Assembly: GCA_035701285.1 (NCBI GenBank)
Contig: DASSNT010000041.1
Location: 1 to 24,814, forward strand
Direction of reading: 5' to 3'
From: DASSBR01 sp035701285
Lineage (GTDB): Bacteria > Pseudomonadota > Gammaproteobacteria > Natronospirales > DASSBR01
DNA: 24,814 nucleotides
The stretch's first letter is position 1. Each line of letters starts with the position of its first letter. The position numbers and the translations under genes are program-made. This document shows positions 7,239 to 15,134 of this stretch, piece after piece. The notes below the pieces were generated by a model that saw only the letters and a list, made by a program, of their open reading frames with translations, was not told the DNA's origin and made no database searches.

Positions 7239-7390
7239 CGGGGTTCGGGATTCGGGGTTCGGGAATCGGGAAAGACCCGCTACTTTTGCCAGCTGATGCG
7301 CGGCTAACGGCGCACGTAAGCCAAAGTCGGAAAGGGAGTTTAGAGGATGATTTCTTCCCCCGAACCCCGAGCCCCGTATCCCGAATCCCG
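7239..7390. repeat. TTCGGG heptamer-like repeats in inverted arrangement upstream of dnaG
   Basis: Left block 7239-7270 contains GGTTCGGGATTCGGGG and further TTCGGG and ATCGGG units. Right block 7357-7390 contains the reverse complement type (CCCGAACCCCGAGCCCCG then TATCCCGAATCCCG). Between them lie about 86 unremarkable bases. The blocks could pair in RNA and occupy most of the 204-base yqeY-dnaG gap. Similar GATTCGGG repeats are common between genes in Xanthomonadales, from general knowledge. Confidence 0.7.
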
Positions 7391-7431
7391 TCTTCAAGAT
7401 CATGCGACAAGCATAGCCCATCGCGAGGGCT

Positions 7432-7878
7432 CTAACCCGACAGCTTCGCCTTCACCTTGGCGCTGACGGCGGACATGTCGGCGCGGCCCTGCATCTGGTC
7501 TTTCAGCGCGGCCATGACGCGGCCCATGTCCTTCATGGATTCGGCGCCGGAGCCGGCGACGGCACGCTCGATCAGCGCGTCGATCTCGCCTTCGGAGAGC
7601 GGTTGCGGCAGGTAACGCTGCAGGATTTCAACTTCGCGGCTTTCGCGCTCGGCCAGATCGTTGCGGCCGGCAGAGGTGAACTGCTCGATCGACTCGCGGC
7701 GCTGCTTGACCATCTTGTCGAGCACCGCGATCGACTCGCCGTCGTTGAGGGTCGTCTGGCTGTCGATTTCGCGCTGCTTGACGGCAGCCAGCGCCATGCG
7801 GATGACGCCGAGGCTTTCCTTGTCGCCCGCCTTCATGGCGGTTTTCATGTCGGCGGTCAGCGTATCCTTGACTGACAT
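7432..7878 (-). CDS. GatB/YqeY domain protein
   Basis: A 148-residue soluble helical protein beginning MSVKDTLTADMKTAMKAGDK, with the family stretches LGVIRMALAAVKQREID and RYLPQPLSEGEIDALI and ending in the MKDMGRVMAALKDQMQGRAD region. The YqeY family resembles the tail domain of the GatB amidotransferase subunit. A role in tRNA handling is often suggested but not established. The gene sits between rpsU and dnaG, as in Pseudomonas. No Shine-Dalgarno is visible before the ATG. Length and content are normal. Confidence 0.93.
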   Translation of the reverse strand: MSVKDTLTADMKTAMKAGDKESLGVIRMALAAVKQREIDSQTTLNDGESIAVLDKMVKQRRESIEQFTSAGRNDLAERESREVEILQRYLPQPLSEGEIDALIERAVAGSGAESMKDMGRVMAALKDQMQGRADMSAVSAKVKAKLSG

Positions 7879-7913
7879 GGGGGTATTACGGGGCTAAAGC
7901 GATGAATCTGTCG

Positions 7914-7931
7914 TTCCCGCGAAGGCGGGAA
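7914..7931. repeat. short palindromic repeat between rpsU and yqeY
   Basis: TTCCCGC-GAAG-GCGGGAA, a seven-pair hairpin. This exact type (ATTCCCGCCTTCGCGGGAA on the minus strand) is a very common intergenic repeat in proteobacteria. With no T-run it is at most a pause or RNA-processing site between rpsU and yqeY. Confidence 0.6.
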
Positions 7932-7942
7932 TCCATTCTTGC

Positions 7943-8158
7943 TCAATAAAGACGCGTGCGGCGGGCTTGTTCGCGCGACAGCTTCTTCATGTGGCGCTTG
8001 ACGGCCGCGGCCTGCTTGCGCTTGCGTTCCTGGGTCGGCTTTTCGTAAAACTCGCGGCGGCGAACTTCGGTCAGAATTCCGGCCTTTTCGCAGGCGCGCT
8101 TGAACCGCCGCAGAGCGGCGTCGAAATGCTCGTGTTCTTTAACCCGTACGCTTGGCAT
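7943..8158 (-). CDS. rpsU: 30S ribosomal protein bS21
   Basis: A 71-residue basic protein, MPSVRVKEHEHFDAALRRFKRACEKAG, with the Arg/Lys-rich C-terminus (RKRKQAAAVKRHMKKLSRE) typical of bS21, which helps the 30S subunit start translation. Length equals the family norm. AAGGG lies eight bases before the ATG. It is first in the operon with yqeY, dnaG and rpoD and is driven by the promoter at 8192-8220. Confidence 0.98.
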   Translation of the reverse strand: MPSVRVKEHEHFDAALRRFKRACEKAGILTEVRRREFYEKPTQERKRKQAAAVKRHMKKLSREQARRTRLY

Positions 8159-8191
8159 CCATTAGCCCTTGATCGAGAGTGAAGAGCGGGA

Positions 8192-8220
8192 ATTCTACTC
8201 GCGAGTGTGTAGAATTGCAA
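8192..8220 (-). promoter_or_regulatory. promoter of the rpsU operon; symmetrical -10 facing tsaD
   Basis: On the minus strand TTGCAA (8215-8220) and TAGAAT (8192-8197) are exactly 17 bases apart, a good sigma70 promoter for rpsU. The region is also an inverted repeat: AATTCTAC at 8191-8198 mirrors GTAGAATT at 8209-8216. A second TAGAAT therefore faces the plus strand at 8210-8215, only ten bases before the tsaD ATG. The plus-strand copy has no convincing -35. Confidence 0.65.
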
Positions 8221-8224
8221 AGCC

Positions 8225-9244
8225 ATGAGAATCCTTGGAATTGAGACTTCCTGCGACGAAACCGCCGCCGCCATTTACGACGGCGAGCGCGGCCTGCTCG
8301 CGCATTCCTTATATAGCCAGGTCAAGGTGCACGCCGAGTACGGCGGCGTCGTGCCGGAGCTGGCGTCGCGCGACCATATCCGCAAGCTGCTGCCGCTGAT
8401 TCGCCGCGCGCTCGAACAGGCTGACAGCACGCCGGCCGACATCGACGGCATCGCCTACACGGCCGGGCCCGGGCTGGCCGGTGCGCTGCTGGTCGGCGCC
8501 TGCCTCGCCCGCGCGCTCGCGTTCGCCTGGCAGAAGCCGGCGCTCGGCGTGCATCACATGGAAGGCCACCTGCTTGCGCCGATGCTGGAATCGCCGGCGC
8601 CCGCCTTCCCGTTCGTGGCACTGCTGGTATCCGGCGGTCACTCGCTGCTGGTCGAGGTGGCGGGACTCGGGCGCTACAACATCCTTGGCGAGTCGATCGA
8701 CGACGCGGTCGGCGAAGCCTTCGACAAGACGGCCAAGCTCCTGGGTCTGCCGTACCCGGGCGGGCCGGCGCTCGCCGCGCTGGCCGAACACGGCGACCCG
8801 GCGCGATTCAAGTTGCCGCGGCCGATGACCGACCGGCCCGGCTTCGACTTCAGCTTCAGCGGCCTGAAAACGGCGGTGCTGGTCGAGCGCCGCAAGCTCG
8901 AACCGCTGGACGAGCAGAGCGCGGCCGACCTGGCGCGCGGCTTCGAGGAAGCAGCCGTCGATACGCTGACGATCAAGTGCGAGCGGGCGCTCGACGCGAC
9001 CGGGCTGGATCAACTGGTCGTCGCCGGCGGCGTCGGCGCGAACCGGCGGTTGCGCGCCCGCCTGAACGAGATGATGGCCGCGCGCGGCGGGCAGGTGTTT
9101 TTCCCGCGCATGGAGTTTTGTACCGACAACGGCGCAATGATCGCCTACGCCGGCTGGGCGCGTATGAGTGCCGGCGAACGCGGCGCGGGCGACGGGCGCA
9201 TCACGACGCGCTGGCCGCTGAGCGAACTCGAGCCGCCCGCGTAA
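8225..9244 (+). CDS. tsaD: tRNA N6-adenosine threonylcarbamoyltransferase TsaD
   Basis: Transfers the threonylcarbamoyl group to A37 of ANN-decoding tRNAs (t6A), acting with TsaB, TsaC and TsaE. The 339 residues (family about 337) have the ASKHA fold. Visible motifs: the start MRILGIETSCDETAAAIYD, the metal-binding HHMEGHLLAP with H111 and H115, GGHSLLVEV, the FDFSFSGLKTAV stretch, and D301 in CTDNGAMIAYAG. No Shine-Dalgarno precedes the ATG, and a -10-like box lies ten bases upstream, so a nearly leaderless mRNA is possible. folB follows by 21 bases. The tRNA at 944-1017, if Ile2, would be a substrate class of this enzyme. Confidence 0.98.
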   Translation: MRILGIETSCDETAAAIYDGERGLLAHSLYSQVKVHAEYGGVVPELASRDHIRKLLPLIRRALEQADSTPADIDGIAYTAGPGLAGALLVGACLARALAFAWQKPALGVHHMEGHLLAPMLESPAPAFPFVALLVSGGHSLLVEVAGLGRYNILGESIDDAVGEAFDKTAKLLGLPYPGGPALAALAEHGDPARFKLPRPMTDRPGFDFSFSGLKTAVLVERRKLEPLDEQSAADLARGFEEAAVDTLTIKCERALDATGLDQLVVAGGVGANRRLRARLNEMMAARGGQVFFPRMEFCTDNGAMIAYAGWARMSAGERGAGDGRITTRWPLSELEPPA

Positions 9245-9265
9245 GAACAAAGAAAGGAGTAGTCA

Positions 9266-9625
9266 TTGGATATCGTATTCATTCGCGACCTGCGCATCGA
9301 TACCGTCGTCGGTATCTACGATTGGGAGCGCAAGGTGCGCCAGACCGTGAGTCTCGATCTGGACATGGCAACCGACATCCGCCAGGCCGCGGCGAGCGAC
9401 AAGATCGCCGACGCGCTGGATTACAAGGCCGTCGCCAAGCGGCTGATCGCCTACGTCGAAAGCCAGTCGTTCGAGCTGGTCGAAACGCTGGCCGAGCGGG
9501 TGGCGGAAATCGTCCTGAACGAGTTCCCGGTACCGTGGCTGCGGCTGAGCCTGAGCAAGCCGGGCGCCGTGCGCGGCAGCAAGAGCGTCGGCGTGATCAT
9601 CGAGCGCGGAAGCAAAAATGATTGA
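9266..9625 (+). CDS. folB: dihydroneopterin aldolase FolB
   Basis: Converts 7,8-dihydroneopterin to 6-hydroxymethyl-dihydropterin in folate synthesis. It has 119 residues, the usual size. Seen: the opening MDIVFIRDLRIDTVVGIYDWER (E21 in the substrate-binding position), the ALDYKAVAKRL region and the catalytic lysine segment LSLSKPGAVRGS. The start codon is TTG at 9266, chosen because AAAGGAG lies six bases upstream and the frame offers no closer ATG. The gene follows tsaD by 21 bases and overlaps folK by eight, so the two folate genes are probably translationally coupled. Confidence 0.96.
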   Translation: MDIVFIRDLRIDTVVGIYDWERKVRQTVSLDLDMATDIRQAAASDKIADALDYKAVAKRLIAYVESQSFELVETLAERVAEIVLNEFPVPWLRLSLSKPGAVRGSKSVGVIIERGSKND

Positions 9626-10103
9626 CGTATTTATCGGCATTGGCAGCAACATTGAGCCGGAGCATCATGTTGCTGCGGCGCTGGCCGCGCTCGAAAACCG
9701 CTTCGGCAGCATCCGCACGTCCACGATTTATCGCTCGCGCGCGGTCGGTTTCGACGGCAACGACTTTCTCAACCTCGTCGCCGCCTTCGGCACCGATCTG
9801 GACGTGAATGTGCTCGACGACGAGTTGCACCGTATCGAGACCGATTGCGGCCGCGACCGAAGCGCTCCCCGCTTCGCACCGAGAACTATCGACCTCGACC
9901 TGTTGCTGTACGGCGATGCCGTAATTGATGAGCAAAGGCTCAAGCTCCCGCGAGCGGAAATCCTCAAATACGCTTTCGTGCTGCAGCCACTGGCTGAACT
10001 CGCGGGTGACAGGCGTCATCCGGTAACGGGCCGCACTTTTGCGGAGCACTGGCGGCGGTTCGACAGCGACGAGCCACCGCTGATTGCAGTCGCGGCCAAT
10101 TGA
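9618..10103 (+). CDS. folK: 2-amino-4-hydroxy-6-hydroxymethyldihydropteridine pyrophosphokinase FolK
   Basis: Adds pyrophosphate from ATP to hydroxymethyl-dihydropterin, the step after FolB. It has 161 residues. Seen: VFIGIGSNIEPEHHVAAAL at the start, NDFLNLVAAF, the signature RFAPRTIDLDLLLYGD (with the two metal aspartates) and LPRAEILKYAFVLQPLAEL. The signature reads R-F-A-P-R where the canonical enzyme has R-W-G-P-R. I believe a similar form occurs in the second FolK of Pseudomonas, next to folB, so another FolK may exist elsewhere in the genome. It overlaps the end of folB by eight bases. Confidence 0.95.
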   Translation: MIDVFIGIGSNIEPEHHVAAALAALENRFGSIRTSTIYRSRAVGFDGNDFLNLVAAFGTDLDVNVLDDELHRIETDCGRDRSAPRFAPRTIDLDLLLYGDAVIDEQRLKLPRAEILKYAFVLQPLAELAGDRRHPVTGRTFAEHWRRFDSDEPPLIAVAAN

Positions 10104-10112
10104 TACGCAGCG

Positions 10113-10904
10113 CTACACCATCGCGCCGAACACCACCAGGCTGATGTTGTAAGTGAAGTGCGCGACCATCGCCGGGACGAGGGAGCGATAGCGCAGCCGC
10201 AAGCCGCAGTTCACCAGCGCCAGGATGCCCACCGCCAGCAGCCCCGGCCAGTAGTGGATTTTGTCCGGCAGGTGCACGGCCACAAATGCCGCCGTGGTCA
10301 GGATTACGGCGGCAGCCACGCCCCAACTGCGGGCAATGGCGGCGAACATCGCGCCGCGAAACAGGAATTCCTCGATCAGCGGCGCGACCAGCACCGCGAG
10401 CACGAGCATCACCAGGCGCTCGAACAGCGCGCCCTGCGCCAACTGGGCGAGCGGCCCGTCGAGCGCCTGGGGGTCGGGCGGCAGCACGCGCGTCAGCAAC
10501 AGGAACATGCCGCAGCCGAGCACGATGCCGATAAGGGCGCCATGGCTCCAGGCCGGCTTCACCGGCCGCGTCCAGGCGATGCCGCGCGCGTCACCGTCCT
10601 TCATTAGCCAGCGCGCCCAGTACCGCGTCTGCAGCACCACCACAAGAATACCGAGCGGAATGCCGATGATGGCGCTGTACGCGATGATCGGCGGCTGTGA
10701 CGCCTCCACCGCATCGGCCAGCGGGCGGCCGCCGGCGTTCAGGCCGAGATAAAATCCGAAGCCGATGCCGACGAGCGCGCCGGCGACATATTGCGCGCCG
10801 ATATACTCCAGCAGCAGTACCAGCGCGTGGCCGGCATGGAAGCGGCGCGTGGCGTTCCGATTCGCCGCCAGGACTGGCGTGGGGGGTGAAGTTTGGTCGT
10901 CCAA
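10113..10904 (-). CDS. CPBP-family intramembrane metalloprotease (CAAX-type)
   Basis: A 263-residue multi-pass membrane protein with the CPBP motifs: EEFLFRG (motif 1, EExxxR), a histidine in FVAVHLPDK (motif 2) and a final HFTYN (motif 4). Related proteins are Rce1-like glutamic or metalloproteases, and in bacteria their substrates are mostly unknown. The start is TTG at 10904. AGGA lies seven bases upstream, and the next in-frame Met is over 90 codons inside, so the unusual codon is well supported. It is convergent with folK (nine-base gap) and divergent from the aminopeptidase gene. Confidence 0.88.
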   Translation of the reverse strand: MDDQTSPPTPVLAANRNATRRFHAGHALVLLLEYIGAQYVAGALVGIGFGFYLGLNAGGRPLADAVEASQPPIIAYSAIIGIPLGILVVVLQTRYWARWLMKDGDARGIAWTRPVKPAWSHGALIGIVLGCGMFLLLTRVLPPDPQALDGPLAQLAQGALFERLVMLVLAVLVAPLIEEFLFRGAMFAAIARSWGVAAAVILTTAAFVAVHLPDKIHYWPGLLAVGILALVNCGLRLRYRSLVPAMVAHFTYNISLVVFGAMV

Positions 10905-11017
10905 GCGGTTATCCTACTCGATAGCAGCGGGAACTTTATCAGTTCGCGGGCTGACTAAACCAGATAGCGTCCGCTCAGGACGCCCAAAACAAAGCCATTC
11001 CCACCAAGGAGAGCTTG

Positions 11018-13759
11018 ATGCGCCTACCGCTTACCGTGATGCTGTTTGCTGCCTGCACGGCGCTCGCCGCCTGCAGCAGCTCAGCCGAACCGTCGCAGGA
11101 GCAGGCCGCCCAGGCCGATCCGCAATCTTCCGCGGTCACCAACGAATCGATTCCGACCGGCCGCTTGCCCGACGACGTGCAGCCGCTGGCCTACAGTCTC
11201 GATTTCACGATGGACCCGGACAAGGCCGCCTTCACCGGCCACGAAGAAATCCAGGTCAAGCTGACCGAGCCGCGCGACACCATCTGGCTGCACGGCGTCG
11301 ATATCGACGTGCAGAAAGCCAAACTGGTGCTTGCCGACGGCCAGTCGCTCGATATCAATTACAAGCAGGTCAACGACGACGGCGTCGTCAAACTGAGCCT
11401 GCCGAAGACCGTATCGCCGCAGAAGGTGAGCCTCGTGTTCGACTTCAAGAACGAGTATTCGCCGGGTCTGCTCGGCGCGTACAAGGTCAAGGAGAACGGC
11501 GACAACTACATCTTCACGCAGTTCGAAGCGATCGCCGCGCGCCGCGCGTTCCCGAGCTTCGACGAGCCGGGCGTCAAGACGCCGTTCACCTACAGCTTCA
11601 CGGTGCCGAAGAGCGACAAGGTGGTGGCCAACACGCCGGTCACGAACAAGACCAACGCCGGCAACGGCATGGTGAAATGGGAGTTCGAAAGCACCAGGCC
11701 GCTGCCGACCTACCTGGTCGCCTGGGCCGTCGGGCCGCTCGACATCGTCAAGGGTCCTGTGATCCCGCCGAACGAGGTGCGCGATCATCCGGTGCCGGTC
11801 TACGGCGTCACGATCAAGGGCAAGGGCAACCTGATTCACTACGCGATCGAGCACGCGGACGAAATCATCGAGGCCGAGGAAAAGTACTACGGCATCGGCT
11901 ACCCGTTCTCCAAGATTGCGCTGATCGCGGTGCCCGACTTTGCCGCCGGCGCGATGGAAAATCCGGGCGCCGTGACGTTCCGCGGCCGCCTGCTGCTGTT
12001 CGATCCGGACAATGCGCCGACCTGGCAGAAGCGCGCCTACTGGAGCGTGACCGCGCATGAACTCGGCCACATGTGGACCGGCGACCTGGTGACGGTGCCG
12101 TGGTGGAATGACATCTGGCTGAACGAGGCCTTCGCGACCTGGCAGGAACAGAAGGTCATGAAGACGCTGCATCCGGACTGGCAGCCGAAGATGGACATTC
12201 TCCAGACCCGCCAGTACGCGATGCGCGCGGACTCGCTGGTTTCGGCGCGCGCGATTCGCCAGCCGATCAAGGACACCGGCGACATCAAGACGGCGTTTGA
12301 CGGCATCACCTACCTGAAGGGCGCCGCCGTTATCAGCATGTTCGAAAACTTCGTCGGCCCGGAAAAATTCCAGCAGGGCATGCACGACTACCTGAAGCAG
12401 AACGCCTACGGCAGCGCCAACCTGAGTGACTTCCTGAGCGCGATCTCCAAGGCCGCGGGTCAGGATGTCGGTTCGGCGTTCAAGACGTTCCTGAATCAAC
12501 CCGGCCTGCCGCTGGTCGAGATGACGCTCAAGATGAAGGACGGCAAGCCGACGATGCATCTGGTGCAGTCGCGCTACCTGCCGCTGGGTTCCGCCGGCGA
12601 CACCGAAGGCAAGCACTGGGATATCCCGGTCTGCGTGCGCTACCCGGCGGACGGCCAGGCGACGCAGCAGTGCTACATGCTCTCCGAGCATAGTGCCGAT
12701 GTCGCGCTGAAGGGCGACGATCTGCCCGAGTGGTTCATGCCGAACGCGATGGGCAACGGCTACTACCAGTGGTCGCTCGGCCATACCGGCTACCAGCAGT
12801 TGACGCAGTCGCTCGACCAGCTCACGCCGGTCGGCCAGATGTCGCTGGCCGGCAGTATCGAAGCGGCTTTCCATGCCGGCAAGATCGATACCGCCGAAGC
12901 CATGCAGGCGTTGGCTCCGCTCGCGCACTCCAAGCATGAAGAGGTGGCCGAGGAGCCGATGGACCTCATCGGCTTCGCCCATGAATGGCTGACGGACGGC
13001 AAGGCGAAAAACGGCGTTGAAGCCTACGCCCGGAAGCTCTACAGCGGCTACGACGTCGCCGGCGACTTCGAGAAAGGCGGGGCGCCGGAGGATCCGAACC
13101 GAAGCGCGTTCGAATCGCACGTGGCCAGCTTCCTCGCTCACACCGGGCAGGACCAGAAGGTCCGTGAGGCGGCCACAGCCGGCGGCCTGAGCGTGCTCGG
13201 TATGAGCGACGGCGGCAAGGCGGACTTTAACGCCATGGCGCCGGACTTCATCCCTGTGGCGCTGCGCGTTGCGGTGCGGGAAAAGGGCGAACCAGTGTTC
13301 GACAAGCTGAACAAGTTGTTCAACGAGGCGCCGAACCCGTTCGTACGCAGCGCAACGCTGGAAGCGATGGCCAGCGTGACCGAGCCGAAGCTGGCGGAGC
13401 AGATCCGGAACATGGCGCTGAACCCGGAGGCCATCAAGCGCAACGAGATTGCAACGGTGCTCTTCAACCAGTTCAGTCAGCCGGAGACGCGGGACGCGTC
13501 GTGGCAGTGGACGAAGAAGCATTACGACAAGCTCGTCTCGCGCCTGCCGGGCAACTTCGGCGGCCGTCTGCCGCGGGTTGCGGCTATGTTCTGCAGCGAA
13601 GACAAAGCGGCCGAAATCAAGGCGTTCTTCCAGGGCACCCTGAAGGAGCACCCGGGCAGCGAGCGTACGCTGACGCAGGCGCTGGAATCCGCACATCTGT
13701 GTGCTGCACAGCGCAAGGCGCAAAGCGACTCGGCTGAGAAGTTCTTCAGCCAGTTCTAA
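11018..13759 (+). CDS. M1-family metallo-aminopeptidase, predicted lipoprotein
   Basis: A 913-residue zinc aminopeptidase. It starts with a lipoprotein signal, MRLPLTVMLFAACTALAAC, with lipobox LAAC (C19), so it is predicted to be anchored in a membrane facing the periplasm. Catalytic motifs are intact: GAMEN at 311-315, HELGH at 347-351 and the third zinc ligand E370 in LNEAF. An ERAP1-like helical C-terminal domain follows. ATG 11018 is chosen over the in-frame TTG at 11015 because AAGGAG lies six bases before the ATG. It probably trims peptides in the periplasm, and the substrate is unknown. Its transcript ends at a strong terminator at 13781-13822. Confidence 0.95.
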   Translation: MRLPLTVMLFAACTALAACSSSAEPSQEQAAQADPQSSAVTNESIPTGRLPDDVQPLAYSLDFTMDPDKAAFTGHEEIQVKLTEPRDTIWLHGVDIDVQKAKLVLADGQSLDINYKQVNDDGVVKLSLPKTVSPQKVSLVFDFKNEYSPGLLGAYKVKENGDNYIFTQFEAIAARRAFPSFDEPGVKTPFTYSFTVPKSDKVVANTPVTNKTNAGNGMVKWEFESTRPLPTYLVAWAVGPLDIVKGPVIPPNEVRDHPVPVYGVTIKGKGNLIHYAIEHADEIIEAEEKYYGIGYPFSKIALIAVPDFAAGAMENPGAVTFRGRLLLFDPDNAPTWQKRAYWSVTAHELGHMWTGDLVTVPWWNDIWLNEAFATWQEQKVMKTLHPDWQPKMDILQTRQYAMRADSLVSARAIRQPIKDTGDIKTAFDGITYLKGAAVISMFENFVGPEKFQQGMHDYLKQNAYGSANLSDFLSAISKAAGQDVGSAFKTFLNQPGLPLVEMTLKMKDGKPTMHLVQSRYLPLGSAGDTEGKHWDIPVCVRYPADGQATQQCYMLSEHSADVALKGDDLPEWFMPNAMGNGYYQWSLGHTGYQQLTQSLDQLTPVGQMSLAGSIEAAFHAGKIDTAEAMQALAPLAHSKHEEVAEEPMDLIGFAHEWLTDGKAKNGVEAYARKLYSGYDVAGDFEKGGAPEDPNRSAFESHVASFLAHTGQDQKVREAATAGGLSVLGMSDGGKADFNAMAPDFIPVALRVAVREKGEPVFDKLNKLFNEAPNPFVRSATLEAMASVTEPKLAEQIRNMALNPEAIKRNEIATVLFNQFSQPETRDASWQWTKKHYDKLVSRLPGNFGGRLPRVAAMFCSEDKAAEIKAFFQGTLKEHPGSERTLTQALESAHLCAAQRKAQSDSAEKFFSQF

Positions 13760-13780
13760 AGCCTCGCGTTACCGCGACGA

Positions 13781-13822
13781 AAGCGCCGCCGCCCTGTAGT
13801 TGGGGCGGCGGCGCTTTTTTTT
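13781..13822 (+). terminator. strong intrinsic terminator of the M1 peptidase gene
   Basis: GCGCCGCCGCCC at 13783-13794 pairs perfectly with GGGCGGCGGCGC at 13803-13814, followed by eight T (13815-13822). Preceding A residues could pair with part of the T-run. It lies 21 bases after the stop codon. Confidence 0.95.
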
Positions 13823-13859
13823 GCGGCTTTTGAAGCCAGACTTTCAGTAGTACATCATA

Positions 13860-13919
13860 TGCAGGCCGGCATAAGGCCGGAGGCCGTTGCCGGCAACGCT
13901 TCGCTTATGCCGGCCTACA
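13860..13919. repeat. REP-type palindromic element, copy 1
   Basis: Arms at 13860-13875 and 13904-13919 pair with one mismatch. The right arm on the minus strand reads TGTAGGCCGGCATAAG. The interior holds a second palindrome, GTTGCCGGCAAC. Its arms match copy 2 at 15130-15212. It lies directly before the MidA gene and covers the false TTG start at 13887. Confidence 0.85.
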
Positions 13920-13934
13920 TTTCGAGTCGTTGCT

Positions 13935-15134
13935 GTGAGCGCTCATTTCAATCAGTCTCCCTCTGATCTGCCTGTCCCCGACGCCGATGCCCGAGCGCAC
14001 AGCGATCGCCTGCGCGCGCGCATCTTTGACGAGATAACAAGCGCCGGCGGCGCGATCACCTTCGAACGCTACATGGAGCTGGCGCTGTACGCGCCGGGCC
14101 TGGGCTACTACAGTGCGGGCGCGCAGAAATTCGGCGAGGCCGGCGATTTCATCACGGCGCCGGAAGCCTCGCCGCTGTTTTCGCGCATCGTCGCGCGCCA
14201 GTGGATCGAGATTCTTGCCGCTACCGGCGGCGATACCGTGCTGGAGCTGGGTGCCGGTTCCGGTGCGCTGGCCGCGGCGGCGCTCGCCGAAATGGCCGCG
14301 CGCGACGCACTGCCGGCGCGCTACTGGATTCTGGAAACCAGCGCCGAGCTGCGGGCGCGTCAACAGGCGCAGCTCGAGCAGGCGCTGCCGGCCGACGTGT
14401 TTGCGCGGGTGGCGTGGCTGGATTCGCTGCCCGAGGCACCATTTCGCGGCGTGATCTTCGGCAACGAGGTGCTGGACGCATTGCCGGTGGCGCGCTTTGC
14501 CGTGACAGACAACGGTTTGCAGGAGCAGGGCGTGGCGCGTGATGGCGACGAACTGGTTTGGCGGGCCGTGGCGCCGCGCGATGCCTTGCGCGAGGCTGTC
14601 TCCGCGGTCGAGAAGGAGCGCGGCGCGCCCTTTCCGCCGGATTACGAGTCCGAGATCAATCTGAACCTGCCCCCGTTCGTCCAGGGCCTGGCGGATTGCC
14701 TCGAATCGGGTGCGCTGTTGTTGATCGATTACGGCCTGCCCCGCTCCGCTTTCTATCTCGATGAACGCGCCGCCGGCACGCTGATGTGCCATTACCGCCA
14801 CCGCGCGCACGGCGACCCGTTTCTATTTCCGGGGCTGCAGGACATCACCGCGCATGTCGATTTCACCGCGGTGGCCGAAGCCGGCGCTGCGGCCGATCTG
14901 GATGTAACGGGCTACACCACCCAGGCCTTCTTTTTGCTGGGCGGCGGGCTCGAAGAGGCGCTGCGCGAATCGGACGCGGAGGCGACGCGCGCGCATCTCG
15001 AACTGACGCGCCAGGTGAAGATGCTGACATCGCCGGCCGACATGGGTGAGCGCTTCAAGGCGATCGTGCTGAGTCGGGGACTGGATGCGCCGCCGAGCGG
15101 ATTCGCGTTAAGGGACTTGCTGCATCAACTGTAG
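13935..15134 (+). CDS. SAM-dependent methyltransferase, MidA/NDUFAF7 family
   Basis: A 399-residue protein of the class I methyltransferase group called MidA or COG1565. Its mitochondrial member NDUFAF7 methylates an arginine of a complex I subunit. Seen: ITFERYMELALYAPGLGYYS and DFITAPEASPLFSRIVARQW (family signature), the SAM-binding VLELGAGSGALAA, and GNEVLDALPVARF. The bacterial substrate is not established, though a complex I target is plausible. GTG 13935 is chosen because the frame upstream runs through a REP element and is not conserved-looking. The Shine-Dalgarno is poor, so the start is less certain than the identity. The stop codon TAG lies inside REP copy 2. Confidence 0.9.
   Translation: MSAHFNQSPSDLPVPDADARAHSDRLRARIFDEITSAGGAITFERYMELALYAPGLGYYSAGAQKFGEAGDFITAPEASPLFSRIVARQWIEILAATGGDTVLELGAGSGALAAAALAEMAARDALPARYWILETSAELRARQQAQLEQALPADVFARVAWLDSLPEAPFRGVIFGNEVLDALPVARFAVTDNGLQEQGVARDGDELVWRAVAPRDALREAVSAVEKERGAPFPPDYESEINLNLPPFVQGLADCLESGALLLIDYGLPRSAFYLDERAAGTLMCHYRHRAHGDPFLFPGLQDITAHVDFTAVAEAGAAADLDVTGYTTQAFFLLGGGLEEALRESDAEATRAHLELTRQVKMLTSPADMGERFKAIVLSRGLDAPPSGFALRDLLHQL

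Noticed and set aside
5890..7296. A 468-codon open frame antisense to dnaG
   Set aside because: Shadow of the primase gene, rich in Ala, Glu and Arg, with no family resemblance.
7228..7410. N-terminal extension of DnaG by 61 codons
   Set aside because: The extension lies in TTCGGG repeats and does not resemble primase; the start at 7227 matches the family.
11081..13723. An 880-codon open frame antisense to the M1 aminopeptidase
   Set aside because: Its length is a by-product of strong codon bias in the real gene; there is no recognisable domain or ribosome binding site.
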